64,000 nt of DNA from Coprococcus comes ATCC 27758 (GCF_025149785.1 NZ_CP102277.1:2418001-2482000), one strand, 5' to 3'; positions 1 to 8,725 are shown, numbered from the stretch's first letter. The notes: generated from the letters alone by a model not told the origin. Made by a program: numbers and translations.

Positions 1-670
1 AAATTGCATCCGGTCTGCCTTCTTCAACAACATATCCGTCTGCCATAAAGATGACCCGGTCTGCCACATCACGTGCAAAGCCCATTTCATGTGTTACAAC
101 GATCATCGTCATTCCTTCTTTCGCAAGAGATTTCATAACATCAAGTACATCTCCTACCAGTTCCGGGTCCAGCGCCGATGTCGGCTCATCAAACAACAAC
201 GCTTTCGGTTCCATTGCCAGTGCTCTTGCAATGGCAACTCTCTGCTGCTGTCCACCTGAAAGTGTACTCGGATATACATCCGCTTTATCCTTTAATCCTA
301 CCTTATCCAGAAGTTCCAGTGCTTTTGCATGCGCTTCTTCCTTATTCATGTGTTTGGTAAGGATTGGTGCCATCATAACATTCTGAACAACGGTCTTAAG
401 CGGAAACAGATTGAATTTCTGGAAAACCATTCCGACTTCCTCACGGAATTTACGGATGTCACAATTCTTATCGAGAAGATTCTTTCCCTCATACTGTACG
501 GTTCCGCCTGTCGGTCTTTCAAGCTGATTGATGCATCTTAAGAAAGTACTCTTTCCCGATCCGGAAGGTCCGATGATACAGACCACTTCACCTTCATTGA
601 TATTAAGATTGATATCCTTTAATACCTCCAGGTTCCCAAATTTCTTCGACAAATGATTTACTTTAATCAT
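1..670 (-). CDS. Polar amino-acid ABC transporter ATP-binding protein (3' end cut by window edge)
   Basis: This is the ATPase subunit of a GlnQ/HisP-type amino-acid importer, which energises uptake from the cytoplasmic side of the membrane. About 223 codons are visible from the ATG at 670. Walker A GPSGSGKS lies near residues 34-41, the signature LSGGQQQR near 137-144, Walker B ALLFDEPT near 157-164 and the switch histidine (VTHE) near 194. The C-terminus lies beyond position 1. The gene starts 5 bases after the permease stop and is the last of a permease-binding protein-ATPase operon read leftward. Substrate specificity cannot be read from the sequence; polar amino acids are the family expectation. 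Confidence 0.95.
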   Translation of the reverse strand, partial: MIKVNHLSKKFGNLEVLKDINLNINEGEVVCIIGPSGSGKSTFLRCINQLERPTGGTVQYEGKNLLDKNCDIRKFREEVGMVFQKFNLFPLKTVVQNVMMAPILTKHMNKEEAHAKALELLDKVGLKDKADVYPSTLSGGQQQRVAIARALAMEPKALLFDEPTSALDPELVGDVLDVMKSLAKEGMTMIVVTHEMGFARDVADRVIFMADGYVVEEGRPDAI

Positions 671-675
671 ACCAA

Positions 676-1320
676 TCACCTCATTTTCCTTTCTATCTGT
701 TTCTGGACAATTATCAGTACCGAAAGTATCACCAGATAAAACGCTGCCAGTGCTGTGTATGTAGGAATTGCTTTAAAGCTCAACGCTGCATACGCCTGTG
801 CCTGATGCGTGATCTCATTAACCGCAATCGCAGATAAAAGTGCGGTATCCTTAACAGAAATGATAAACTGGTTAAATAATGCCGGAAGTGCCGCTTTAAA
901 TGCCGGTGGGATAACCAGATGGATCATCGTCTGTGCACTTGTAAGTCCAAGTGATGCACCTGCTTCTTTCTGTCCCGGATCAATGCTCATCAATGCACCT
1001 TTTACAATTTCTGAAATAAATGCACCGGAATTCAGTGCGATAACGCCAATTCCCACTGCAGTGCTTCCAATATCGACACCCAAAAGCTTCGGAATTACAA
1101 AATATCCGTATAAAGCCTGCACCATAAGCGGTGTCGCACGAATGATCCAAATGTAAACTTCTGCAATTGCTTTCCCTATTTTATATTTCGACTGAAGCAG
1201 GTATCCACAGAGGCTTCCGATCAGGAAGCCAATTGTGATACCGACAACAGCAATTAAAATCGTAAGTTTTAATCCCTCAAACATCATTGGAAGTAAAACA
1301 TTCAAAAAAGTCATATCCAT
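676..1320 (-). CDS. Polar amino-acid ABC transporter permease (HisM/GlnP family)
   Basis: This 214-residue integral membrane permease belongs to the His/Glu/Gln/Arg family (BPD_transp_1). About five hydrophobic segments are visible. The EAA-type loop that docks the ATPase is at roughly residues 138-155 ([22 protein letters not shown]). The length is typical for the family. It lies between the binding-protein gene upstream and the ATPase gene downstream with very short gaps, so the three are probably cotranscribed. ATG codons at 1320 and 1314 are both possible starts. It should form the membrane channel of the importer as a homodimer. Confidence 0.94.
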   Translation of the reverse strand: MDMTFLNVLLPMMFEGLKLTILIAVVGITIGFLIGSLCGYLLQSKYKIGKAIAEVYIWIIRATPLMVQALYGYFVIPKLLGVDIGSTAVGIGVIALNSGAFISEIVKGALMSIDPGQKEAGASLGLTSAQTMIHLVIPPAFKAALPALFNQFIISVKDTALLSAIAVNEITHQAQAYAALSFKAIPTYTALAAFYLVILSVLIIVQKQIERKMR

Positions 1321-1366
1321 ATACTATCTCATCCTATCTTCTTTTTAGTTGCTGTCTGTTCTTTGA

Positions 1367-2197
1367 TTATTCACACCATTTCGCATAGAGTTCATCTGTT
1401 GTGCCATTATCAATCAGTACCTTTACAGCTGCATTGATTTCATCATAATATTTGCATTCTTTAGAAATTGCTACGCAATACGGTGCCTGGCCCTGATTAA
1501 ACTCATCCCCGACTACCTCCAGGTTGCTGTCCGATGTTGTCTTAATATAGAAATATGCTCCAGGTCCATCCTGAATAACAGCATCTACTTTTCCCTGCTC
1601 CAAAGATTCATATGCAGTTGTGATCGTGTCATGTACTTCGAGAGTTGCACTTGTAAGGTTCTTGCTTGCATAAGTATGAGATGCGGTTCCCTTTTCAACG
1701 GCTATTTTTTTATCCTTCAGATCATCAACACTCTTAATTCCTTTATCGTCATTTTTATTTACCATAACGACCTGACCGGAATCACAATAGATATCACTGA
1801 AGTCCATAACTTCTTTTCTTTCATCTGTTGCACAAAGTGCTGCTGCTCCGATGTCCAGTTTATTTTCAGCAAGTGAAGTAGTAAGTGCCGAATAATCCAT
1901 TGCCTGAAGACCACCATCGATTTCGAATCCCAGAAGCTCCTGCAGATCATTTAACAGATCAACATCATATCCGATCAGCGTCTTTCCGTCCTCATCATAG
2001 TATGTAAATGGTCCGAAAAGTCCGGTTGTTCCGACTTTCAGTTTGACACCTTTCATGCTGTCCTTCAGCTCGTCTTCTGTATATTCTTTCTTTGTATCAG
2101 AAGTTTCCTTTGTATCTTCTTTTTTACTTCCACATCCTGCTCCAAGTACTGTTACCATTGCTGCACACATTAAAACTGCTATTAATCTTTTTTTCAT
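1367..2197 (-). CDS. Amino-acid ABC transporter substrate-binding lipoprotein
   Basis: This 276-residue extracytoplasmic solute-binding protein is of the SBP_bac_3 (GlnH/FliY-like) family. The start at 2197 was chosen over longer in-frame starts because TAAGGAGG lies directly upstream and because a signal peptide follows at once: MKKR, a hydrophobic stretch, then the lipobox LGAGC with the lipid-modified Cys at residue 22. A Lys/Glu/Asp-rich linker follows, then the two-lobed domain (VGTTGLFGPFTYYDEDGKT is its usual opening). It is anchored outside the membrane and delivers substrate to the permease downstream. Ligand identity is not determinable here. Confidence 0.95.
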   Translation of the reverse strand: MKKRLIAVLMCAAMVTVLGAGCGSKKEDTKETSDTKKEYTEDELKDSMKGVKLKVGTTGLFGPFTYYDEDGKTLIGYDVDLLNDLQELLGFEIDGGLQAMDYSALTTSLAENKLDIGAAALCATDERKEVMDFSDIYCDSGQVVMVNKNDDKGIKSVDDLKDKKIAVEKGTASHTYASKNLTSATLEVHDTITTAYESLEQGKVDAVIQDGPGAYFYIKTTSDSNLEVVGDEFNQGQAPYCVAISKECKYYDEINAAVKVLIDNGTTDELYAKWCE

Positions 2198-2231
2198 AAT
2201 AATAATCCTCCTTAACTGTGTAGTGAAAACG

Positions 2232-2269
2232 TAAGGGCGCATCACAAATTCTTTTGTAATGCGCCCTTG
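2232..2269 (-). promoter_or_regulatory. Strong hairpin just upstream of the binding-protein RBS
   Basis: A perfect 10-bp inverted repeat (AAGGGCGCAT at 2233-2242 against ATGCGCCCTT at 2259-2268) with a partly paired interior lies about 35 bases before the start codon of the binding protein, inside the transcribed leader. It could act as an attenuator or RNA stabiliser. No T-box signature (GGTGG/ACCGCG) is present. Confidence 0.55.
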
Positions 2270-2354
2270 CATTTCCGTCCGCAGACACTCTCTCGTTCCC
2301 GGGATTGTTTGAGAAATTACTTTGCACTTCTGATTACTTTCTTTTCTGAAATAC

Positions 2355-2385
2355 AAAAAGGATGCCGCATCTGATGCGACATCCT
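2355..2385 (-). terminator. Terminator-like hairpin near the 5' end of the amino-acid importer leader
   Basis: On the minus strand a 12-bp stem (GGATGTCGCATC with GATGCGGCATCC) is followed by a short U run (TTTTTG). It starts about 25-30 bases after the predicted transcription start of the importer operon. It therefore looks like an early intrinsic terminator within the leader rather than the end of another gene, since hydF on the other side is transcribed away from it. Confidence 0.5.
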
Positions 2386-2416
2386 TGTCTGTTCTGTTCT
2401 TTATGAACTTGTGATT

Positions 2417-2445
2417 ATTTTACCGTACTTTCACACTTTAGTCAA
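2417..2445 (-). promoter_or_regulatory. Sigma-A promoter of the amino-acid importer operon
   Basis: On the minus strand TTGACT and TAAAAT are separated by exactly 17 bases. The start of transcription would be near 2410, giving a 5' leader of about 210 bases that contains two strong hairpins. Confidence 0.75.
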
Positions 2446-2505
2446 TGAAACTTTTATCCAAAAATGCCAGTTTTATATGTTTCTTTTAAGTAAATTTTCA
2501 CAAAA

Positions 2506-2534
2506 TTGATTTTCTATAGTATATGTGATACACT
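2506..2534 (+). promoter_or_regulatory. Putative hydF promoter
   Basis: TTGATT, a 17-base spacer and TACACT lie about 70 bases ahead of the hydF start codon, back to back with the importer promoter. Confidence 0.5.
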
Positions 2535-2606
2535 ATTTTCAGATCCAAACTGACTGCAAAGGAATTCCTGCGCAAAAAGAATACAAAAAAGGAGATTACA
2601 AAAAAT

Positions 2607-3854
2607 ATGAGTCTTAACAGCACCCCTTCTGCAGATCGTGTACATATCGGTATCTTCGGTCGCAGAAATGCCGGAAAATCCAGCATCATCAACGCTATCA
2701 CCGGACAGAATCTTGCCATTGTATCTGATGTTCTCGGAACAACTACCGATCCGGTTCCAAAGGCAATGGAACTTCTTCCCCTCGGACCTGTCGTGATCAT
2801 TGACACCCCGGGGCTTGACGACATCGGAGAACTCGGTGAACTGCGTGTCAAAAAAGCCTATCAGATTTTAAACAAAACAGATATCGCTGTTCTGGTAATC
2901 GATGCCTCTCTTGGCATGACACCAGAAGATTTATCCATCTTAAAGAAAATACAGGATAAGAAGATCCCTTACGTTGTGGTAAAAAATAAATCTGACCTCT
3001 GCTCTTCTGCTGAAAATGGCGCAGTCTGTCCGAATCTGGATTCTATGTCGGATGCTTCTTTTCATATAGATGCTTCCAACAGTATCGAAGTCAGCACAGT
3101 AACCGGATACCATGTTCATGAATTAAAAGAACTGATTGCAAGCCAGGCTCCGGAAGAAGATCAGGATAAATATCTCGTCCGCGATCTTTTAAATCCAAAT
3201 GATTTTGTCGTTCTGGTCGTCCCGATCGACTCTGCCGCCCCAAAAGGACGTCTGATCCTCCCGCAGCAGCAGACCATCCGCGATGTACTGGAGGCTGGTG
3301 CAATCTCTATTGTAACCCGTGACACAGAATTGAAGGAAACACTTTCGTCTCTTGGCAAAAAGCCACGCCTTGTCATCACCGACAGCCAGGCATTTGCCAA
3401 AGTGTCTGCCGATACACCGGAAGATATTCCACTGACCTCTTTTTCCATCCTGCTTTCCAGATACAAAGGAAATCTGAAGCTTCAGGTCGAAGGCGCACAG
3501 ATGCTGGACAAGTTGGAAGATGGTGACAAAATTCTCGTCTGTGAAGGCTGCACCCATCACAGGCAATGTGATGACATTGGAACAGTGAAGCTTCCTCGCT
3601 GGATCCGCCAGCATACCGGAAATAAAGACCTGCACTTTGAATTCACAAGCGGAACCGAATTCCCGGTAGATCTCTCACCTTATAAACTCATTATTCACTG
3701 TGGTGGCTGCACCCTGAACGAACGCGAAATGCAGTATCGCCTCAAATGCGCCGAAGATCAGGGCGTACCGATCACGAACTACGGAACCGCTATTGCTCAC
3801 CTGAAAGGGGTATTGGAGCGGAGTCTCATACCGGTTAGAGGAAGTTTGGAATAA
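2607..3854 (+). CDS. hydF: [FeFe]-hydrogenase H-cluster maturation GTPase HydF
   Basis: HydF is the scaffold GTPase that carries the 2Fe precursor made by HydE and HydG and delivers it to apo-[FeFe]-hydrogenase. The GTPase domain shows the P-loop GRRNAGKSS (residues 18-26), switch II DTPG (66-69) and NKSD (127-130). The C-terminal cluster-binding domain has the expected CTH and HCGGC ligand motifs. At 415 residues the length fits the family. An AAGGAGATTAC site precedes the ATG. hydE and hydG are not in this window. The last codons and the stop form part of the outer stem of the large hairpin that follows. Confidence 0.96.
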   Translation: MSLNSTPSADRVHIGIFGRRNAGKSSIINAITGQNLAIVSDVLGTTTDPVPKAMELLPLGPVVIIDTPGLDDIGELGELRVKKAYQILNKTDIAVLVIDASLGMTPEDLSILKKIQDKKIPYVVVKNKSDLCSSAENGAVCPNLDSMSDASFHIDASNSIEVSTVTGYHVHELKELIASQAPEEDQDKYLVRDLLNPNDFVVLVVPIDSAAPKGRLILPQQQTIRDVLEAGAISIVTRDTELKETLSSLGKKPRLVITDSQAFAKVSADTPEDIPLTSFSILLSRYKGNLKLQVEGAQMLDKLEDGDKILVCEGCTHHRQCDDIGTVKLPRWIRQHTGNKDLHFEFTSGTEFPVDLSPYKLIIHCGGCTLNEREMQYRLKCAEDQGVPITNYGTAIAHLKGVLERSLIPVRGSLE

Positions 3855-4130
3855 GGCTACGGGCGAAGTGGGGACGAGGTGACGGTTTCACGCCGGTCTT
3901 CATCGCCTGCATTCTGTAAAATTTAATCGGGACGGAAGTTGCGACACCGGACTGATTCGCTGGAAAATCTGATGATTTTCCGGCTCAGGCAGTCCTCAGA
4001 TTCCGTACTTGTAGTACGAAATCTGGTCACAATTTCCGTCCCGATTAAATGAACAGACTGCACAGCTCTTACGAATGGCGTGAAACCGTCACCTCGTCCC
4101 CACTTCACCCTTACGTTATTCAAAGCTTCC
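3839..4130 (+). repeat. Giant hairpin element 1 (3' of hydF), branched core
   Basis: This 292-base self-complementary element directly follows and partly overlaps the 3' end of hydF. A perfect 30-bp stem pairs 3865-3894 with 4077-4106 and continues imperfectly outward into the last hydF codons. Inside it, 3908-3917 pairs with 4054-4063, and a perfect 17-bp stem pairs 3921-3937 with 4034-4050. The tip is a branched core: GGACTG (3949-3954) with CAGTCC (3990-3995) carries a hairpin with arms GGAAAATC/GATTTTCC and loop TGAT, followed by a second hairpin at 3997-4025. The core is homologous to element 2. No protein is encoded. It may be a 3'-UTR RNA, a terminator-like structure or a palindromic mobile repeat. 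Confidence 0.85.
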
Positions 4131-4307
4131 GCATTGGCGCATCATAGATGCGCCTCGCTGTGGATGGAAGGATTGTTTGTTCAGAATTGAAATCCATTCT
4201 TATTATATTTACTTTTGTTCTGACTTATATGTTATGAGTGATTTTGTTTTGGTATAGACACACATAACGGTTGAATAAAGCTTAAAGCCAGGTATCATTT
4301 TAAATTG
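4131..4307. other. Spacer between the two giant hairpins
   Basis: No gene is visible in this stretch. It contains one short hairpin (GGCGCAT at 4136-4142 with ATGCGCC at 4148-4154) and otherwise AT-rich sequence. No promoter or open reading frame could be supported. Confidence 0.5.
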
Positions 4308-4575
4308 GCTGCAGCGCCCAGGGCGTCGGATCACGGTGTGGATTTGACGGTATATGGCGGCGTGTTACAGCCTGTTAATGAAAAAAAGAGAAAAGTGTGA
4401 TCGGATTTCGTACCCCAAGTACGAAATTCCGAAGACTCCTGAGATGGAAAATCATCAGATTTTCCGTCGAATGAGTCTGGTATCACACTTTTCTCTTTCT
4501 TTTCATGTTACAGGCTGTTCACGCCAGAGTCCACCGCCAAATCCACACCGTGATCCGACGCCCGTCCCTGCAGCC
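4308..4575 (-). repeat. Giant hairpin element 2 (3' of dapL), branched core
   Basis: This 268-base self-complementary element starts 10 bases after the dapL stop codon when read in the dapL direction. Its outer stem pairs 4321-4346 with 4538-4563 perfectly over 26 bp, with an extension GGCTGCAG/CTGCAGCC further out. A middle stem pairs about 4360-4384 with 4499-4523, and a perfect 17-bp stem pairs 4385-4401 with 4482-4498. The core holds stem AGACTC/GAGTCT, the hairpin GGAAAATC/GATTTTCC and a GTAC-containing hairpin at 4402-4431. Read on the minus strand, the core aligns with element 1 across about 90 bases. The outer arms of the two elements are unrelated in sequence. Confidence 0.85.
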
Positions 4576-4585
4576 AGATTTTCAA

Positions 4586-5800
4586 TTAAATATTCTCAAT
4601 TCTCTTGATCGCTTCCAACGTATTCTCGTAACTTCCAAATGCTGTCAGGCGGAAGTATCCTTCCCCGCTCGGTCCAAATCCTGATCCCGGAGTTCCAACT
4701 ACATTTGCTTTTTCAAGAAGGAAATCAAAGAATTCCCATGAAGTCATGTTATCCGGCGTCTTTAACCATACATATGGTGAGTTCACTGCTCCGGATACTG
4801 TGTATCCGGCATTCTTCAGACCTTCATAAATCGTTCTTGCATTCTTCTGATAGTATGCGATCTGCTCTTTTATCTGTGCTTTTCCGGCCTCTGTATAAAC
4901 AGCAGCTCCGGCTTTCTGTACAATATAAGGTGCTCCATTGTATTTTGTTCCGTGACGTCTTGCCCACAGCGAATGAAGCATCACATCTCCACACTTAAGG
5001 TCTTTCGGAATGATTGTTGCGCCAAGACGTACTCCTGTAAATCCGGCATTCTTAGAAAAACTTCTAAGTTCGATTGCACAGGTTCTTGCTCCTTCACATT
5101 CAAAAATACTGTGTGGTACATCTTCCTCTGTGATATATGCTTCATATGCAGCATCATAAATGATCACTGCCCCGTTTTTATTTGCATAATCTACCCATTT
5201 CTGGAGTTCATCTTTTGTGATAGCCGCTCCGGTCGGATTGTTCGGGAAGCATAAATAGATCATATCCGGTACTTCTTTTGGCAGTTCCGGTACAAATCCA
5301 TTTTCTGCTGTACAAGGCATGTAGATTACATTGCTCCATGTTTCTGTCTTTGGATCGTAAGTTCCGGTACGTCCTGCCATTACGTTTGTATCCACATATA
5401 CAGGATATACCGGGTCTCCTACTGCGATTCTGCAGTCAGGTCCAAAGATCTCCTGGATATTTCCAGAATCACTCTTTGCTCCGTCTGAGATAAAGATCTC
5501 ATCTGCAGCAATATCACATCCTCTTGCCTGGAAATCATTCTTTGCAATCGCGCTTCTTAAAAATTCATATCCAAGATCCGGTGCATATCCGTGGAATGTC
5601 TCTGCGTGTGCCATCTCATCAACTGCACTGTGAAGTGCTTCGATGATCGCAGGTGCAAGCGGCTGTGTTACATCACCGATTCCCAAACGGATGATCGGTG
5701 CATCCGGATTCGCTGCTGAGAACGCTGCAACTTTTTTGGCAATATTGGAAAACAGATAGCTTCCCGGTAACTTTAAGTAGTTTTCATTTACACTGTACAT
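4586..5800 (-). CDS. dapL: LL-diaminopimelate aminotransferase
   Basis: DapL is a PLP-dependent class I/II aminotransferase that makes LL-diaminopimelate from tetrahydrodipicolinate and glutamate in one step, bypassing the succinylase and acetylase routes to lysine and peptidoglycan. At 404 residues it has the family length. The opening VNENYLKLPGSYLF, the GDVTQPL motif and the PLP lysine in SFSKNAG are visible. It follows dapF by 26 bases, so the two consecutive steps to meso-DAP are in one operon, downstream of glnA and an ANTAR gene. The glutamate link between glnA and DapL is inference. Confidence 0.95.
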   Translation of the reverse strand: MYSVNENYLKLPGSYLFSNIAKKVAAFSAANPDAPIIRLGIGDVTQPLAPAIIEALHSAVDEMAHAETFHGYAPDLGYEFLRSAIAKNDFQARGCDIAADEIFISDGAKSDSGNIQEIFGPDCRIAVGDPVYPVYVDTNVMAGRTGTYDPKTETWSNVIYMPCTAENGFVPELPKEVPDMIYLCFPNNPTGAAITKDELQKWVDYANKNGAVIIYDAAYEAYITEEDVPHSIFECEGARTCAIELRSFSKNAGFTGVRLGATIIPKDLKCGDVMLHSLWARRHGTKYNGAPYIVQKAGAAVYTEAGKAQIKEQIAYYQKNARTIYEGLKNAGYTVSGAVNSPYVWLKTPDNMTSWEFFDFLLEKANVVGTPGSGFGPSGEGYFRLTAFGSYENTLEAIKRIENI

Positions 5801-5826
5801 ATGTCGTCTCCTTTGTGATTTGATCT

Positions 5827-6654
5827 TTATAGTACACCATCAAATACTTTAACCGCAGGTCCCTCCAAAAATACATGATTCACCTTACGGTCCCATCTGA
5901 CAGATAACTCTCCACCTAATAATTTAACGATTACTTCCTCATCTGTCAAGTCATTCAGCACAGAAGCCACAACTGCTGCACATGCTCCGGTTCCGCAGGC
6001 AAGCGTTTCACCAACACCCCTCTCCCACACACGAATCTCCATCCGGTCCCTCGCAGTCACATGACAAAACTCGATATTTGCCCTCTCCGGAAATCTCGGA
6101 TGAAATTCTAACTCCCTTCCTGTCTCTTCCAGAGAAATCCCGTTTATCTCTTCTAAAAAGATTACCGCATGCGGATTTCCCATCGAAATCCCGGTCATGC
6201 GGTAGTTCTTCTTCTGTACCTCAATCGGATCATTGATCACCAGATCCTTTTCGCTCAGGATTGGAATGCTGTGTGCGTTCAGTCTTGGAACACCCATATC
6301 TACCATAGCACCGCAGGCTTTCCCATCCTGAATATGAAGGTGCATGTTACGAATTCCGGATTTCGTCTCGATACTGAGCGTTTCCTTTCCGGTAAGTCTG
6401 TAATCATATACATATTTTCCCAGGCATCGGATGCCATTGCCGCACATCCCGGCAACAGAGCCATCCGAATTGTATATCTCCATTTTAAAATCAGACACCT
6501 TTGACGGACATATCAGAATCAGACCATCCGCTCCGATCCCGTAATGCCTGTCACAAAGTGTTCTTGCAAATCCAGGTGGATCTTCCACCCTTTCTCTGAA
6601 GCAGTTTATACACACATAATCATTTCCAAGACCATGCATTTTTGTAAAAATCAT
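5827..6654 (-). CDS. dapF: Diaminopimelate epimerase
   Basis: DapF converts LL- to meso-diaminopimelate using two cysteines as acid and base. Both are present, in MCGNGIRC and in ACGTGACA. The opening MIFTKMHGLGNDYV is diagnostic, and 275 residues is the usual length. It starts 23 bases after the ANTAR regulator and is followed by dapL, which makes its substrate. The product feeds lysine synthesis and cell-wall cross-linking. Confidence 0.97.
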   Translation of the reverse strand: MIFTKMHGLGNDYVCINCFRERVEDPPGFARTLCDRHYGIGADGLILICPSKVSDFKMEIYNSDGSVAGMCGNGIRCLGKYVYDYRLTGKETLSIETKSGIRNMHLHIQDGKACGAMVDMGVPRLNAHSIPILSEKDLVINDPIEVQKKNYRMTGISMGNPHAVIFLEEINGISLEETGRELEFHPRFPERANIEFCHVTARDRMEIRVWERGVGETLACGTGACAAVVASVLNDLTDEEVIVKLLGGELSVRWDRKVNHVFLEGPAVKVFDGVL

Positions 6655-6677
6655 ATATCCTGCCTCTTTAATCTCCT

Positions 6678-7223
6678 TTATTCCGCCATAATACTAAGTA
6701 CCATCTGAGCTGTCTCCACCATATTGACACCGCTCTCCATACTACATTTCTGCAGATAGCGATGCGCTTCTTCCTCCGTCATATTATTACGTTCCATCAG
6801 AAGACTCTTTGCCTCTTTTACAAGTGCCTGCTGCTCCGGATTCCGGTTCTTAAGCTCTGCTCTTCTTTTCTTTCTCCGCCTGCCAATCGATTGTGCCATC
6901 ATCTCGATCGTGTTCATCAGATCAAATACCTTAAATGGCATCGACAGGCTGATCACTCCCGGCGTCCTGTCACTGCATTTCTCCGGCGATGCGATCAAAA
7001 GCATCTCAATCGTACTCGGCAGATAATCTCTCAATTCATTATATAACATATCTGTCATTTTATAACCACAAACTACAATTCCATCATCCAGATTATCTGC
7101 CAATTGAACCGCCTGTGCTCCGGTTACCCCCACACCAATCACGTCAAATCCATTTCGTACCAGTATATTGCGAATATTGGTTGCAATCTCCTTTTTTGGA
7201 AATACAACAATAATACTGCTCAT
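6678..7223 (-). CDS. ANTAR-domain RNA-binding antiterminator with degenerate receiver
   Basis: This 181-residue protein has an N-terminal receiver-like domain (about residues 1-115) and a C-terminal ANTAR domain (about 125-180: NPEQQALVKEAKSLLMERN, then TEEEAHRYLQKC). ANTAR proteins bind paired hexaloop hairpins in nascent RNA and block termination. The usual phosphoacceptor Asp is missing: the expected DLV.MD.KMP region reads GIVVCGYKMTDM, and the N-terminal acidic pair is replaced by FPKK. It is therefore probably controlled by a ligand or partner rather than by phosphorylation. An AGGAGG site precedes the ATG. It lies directly downstream of glnA, which suggests nitrogen control, but that is inference. 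Confidence 0.88.
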   Translation of the reverse strand: MSSIIVVFPKKEIATNIRNILVRNGFDVIGVGVTGAQAVQLADNLDDGIVVCGYKMTDMLYNELRDYLPSTIEMLLIASPEKCSDRTPGVISLSMPFKVFDLMNTIEMMAQSIGRRRKKRRAELKNRNPEQQALVKEAKSLLMERNNMTEEEAHRYLQKCSMESGVNMVETAQMVLSIMAE

Positions 7224-7260
7224 AATACCAGCCTCCTGCCTTTAGAATTGGAAAGTTTCT

Positions 7261-8598
7261 TTAGAATTTCTGTAAGTACTCATTAATTTCCCATTCTGTA
7301 ACCTGAGTGCGGTATGCTCTGTATTCTGCACGCTTTGACTCGATCAGCTTCTGTGACAGTTCTTCTCCCAGTACTTCCTGCATAAACTGATCTTTCTGGA
7401 ATTCTGTGATTGCTTCTCTTAAGCTTGCCGGAAGCTCCTCAATTCCAAGTGCATTTTTCACCACATCTGTCATTTCGTAAATATTCTCATCTACACTCTC
7501 CGGAGGCAGGATCTTGTTTTTAATTCCTTCCATTCCGGCAGCCAGACATACGGCAAGTGCCAGATATGGATTTGCTGCCCCATCCGGACTTCTGAGTTCG
7601 ACTCTTGTGCTTTCCCCTGATACCCGTGGAATACGGATCAGAGGAGTCCGGTTATTCGCTGACCAGGCAATATATACCGGTGCCTCATATCCGGGAACCA
7701 GTCTCTTATAGGAATTCACGATCGGATTTGTGATAAAGCTGATCGCTTTGATATGTTTCATAAGTCCGCCGATAAAATAGTAAGCCTCCTTGCTCAGACC
7801 ATTCGGATCTTTTTCATCTGCAAAAACATTCTTTCCATTTCTTGACAGAGACATATTCAGATGCATTCCTGAGCCATGGATACCATCCTTTGGCTTTGGC
7901 ATAAATGTAGCATGAAGCCCGTGTCTTTTTGCGATTGTTTTGGTAACAAGCTTAAATGTCATGATATTGTCTGCTGCATCCATCGCCTCTGTATATTCCA
8001 GATCGATCTCATGCTGTGCCGGTGCCATCTCGTGATGAGATGCCTCCACACCGTACCCCATATCTTCCATTGTAAGAACAATATCACGTCTTGCATTCTC
8101 TCCCTGGTCCAAAGGTCCCAGATCAAAATATCCTGCACGTTCATTGGAAATCGTCGTCGGATTTCCCGCATCATCCGTCTCAAACAGGAAAAATTCGCAT
8201 TCCGGTCCTACGTTAAAGTCATATCCCATCTCTTTCGTCTCGGAAAGTACCTTCTTAAGAACATGTCTCGGATCGCTTTCGTAAGCTGTTCCATCCGGTC
8301 TGTAAATATCGCAGATAAATCTTGCAACCTTTCCCTGCTGCGGCCGCCACGGAAAAATTTCAAATGTATTCAGATCCGGGTGCAGATACATATCCGATTC
8401 TTCGATTCTGGCAAATCCTTCTATCGAAGATCCATCAAACATACATTTATTATCCAGTGCTCTCTTAAGCTGGCTTACTGTAATCGCTACATTCTTCATT
8501 GTTCCGAAAATATCGGTGAACTGCAGCCTGATAAATCCCACGTCTTCTTCCTCGACAAGATTCAGGATATCTTCTCTCGTATAATTTTTCATATTCAT
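7261..8598 (-). CDS. glnA: Glutamine synthetase type I
   Basis: GlnA condenses ammonia and glutamate to glutamine with ATP. The start at 8598 ([10 protein letters not shown]) is preferred over an upstream in-frame start because GGGAGG lies 7 bases ahead. This gives 445 residues, typical of the GSI-alpha form. Visible signatures include [17 protein letters not shown], the beta-grasp and catalytic-barrel segments and [10 protein letters not shown]. An obvious adenylylation-site sequence of the GSI-beta type is not seen, consistent with feedback-type regulation in Firmicutes. It heads a run glnA - ANTAR - dapF - dapL with gaps of 23-37 bases. Confidence 0.97.
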   Translation of the reverse strand: MNMKNYTREDILNLVEEEDVGFIRLQFTDIFGTMKNVAITVSQLKRALDNKCMFDGSSIEGFARIEESDMYLHPDLNTFEIFPWRPQQGKVARFICDIYRPDGTAYESDPRHVLKKVLSETKEMGYDFNVGPECEFFLFETDDAGNPTTISNERAGYFDLGPLDQGENARRDIVLTMEDMGYGVEASHHEMAPAQHEIDLEYTEAMDAADNIMTFKLVTKTIAKRHGLHATFMPKPKDGIHGSGMHLNMSLSRNGKNVFADEKDPNGLSKEAYYFIGGLMKHIKAISFITNPIVNSYKRLVPGYEAPVYIAWSANNRTPLIRIPRVSGESTRVELRSPDGAANPYLALAVCLAAGMEGIKNKILPPESVDENIYEMTDVVKNALGIEELPASLREAITEFQKDQFMQEVLGEELSQKLIESKRAEYRAYRTQVTEWEINEYLQKF

Positions 8599-8642
8599 AC
8601 AAATCCTCCCGTTTTTACTACTCATAAATAAAATGATGATAC

Positions 8643-8694
8643 CAGGGTCAAAAGGTCAGAAAGCCGATGCAAGCTTGCTTGCAAGAGGATTTTT
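8643..8694. repeat. Dispersed palindromic repeat, left-half copy
   Basis: These 52 bases are identical to 37750-37801. They start CAGGGTCAAAAGGTCAG and include a TGCAAGC/GCTTGCA palindrome. Only the left part of the larger element seen at 37.75 kb is present here, in the glnA upstream region. Confidence 0.8.
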
Positions 8695-8725
8695 TACCTT
8701 TTCCAACATCAGGTGATGTACATTC

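Noticed and set aside
2220-2400. T-box riboswitch in the amino-acid importer leader
   Set aside because: The hairpins are real, but the conserved antiterminator sequence (GGTGG with ACCGCG) and the specifier-stem features are absent.
2498-2851. Minus-strand frame overlapping the start of hydF
   Set aside because: It is a shadow of hydF and its promoter, has no RBS and has low-complexity composition.
4354-4608. 84-codon open frame through giant hairpin 2
   Set aside because: It runs across the palindrome and the end of dapL, has no RBS and has no protein-like composition.
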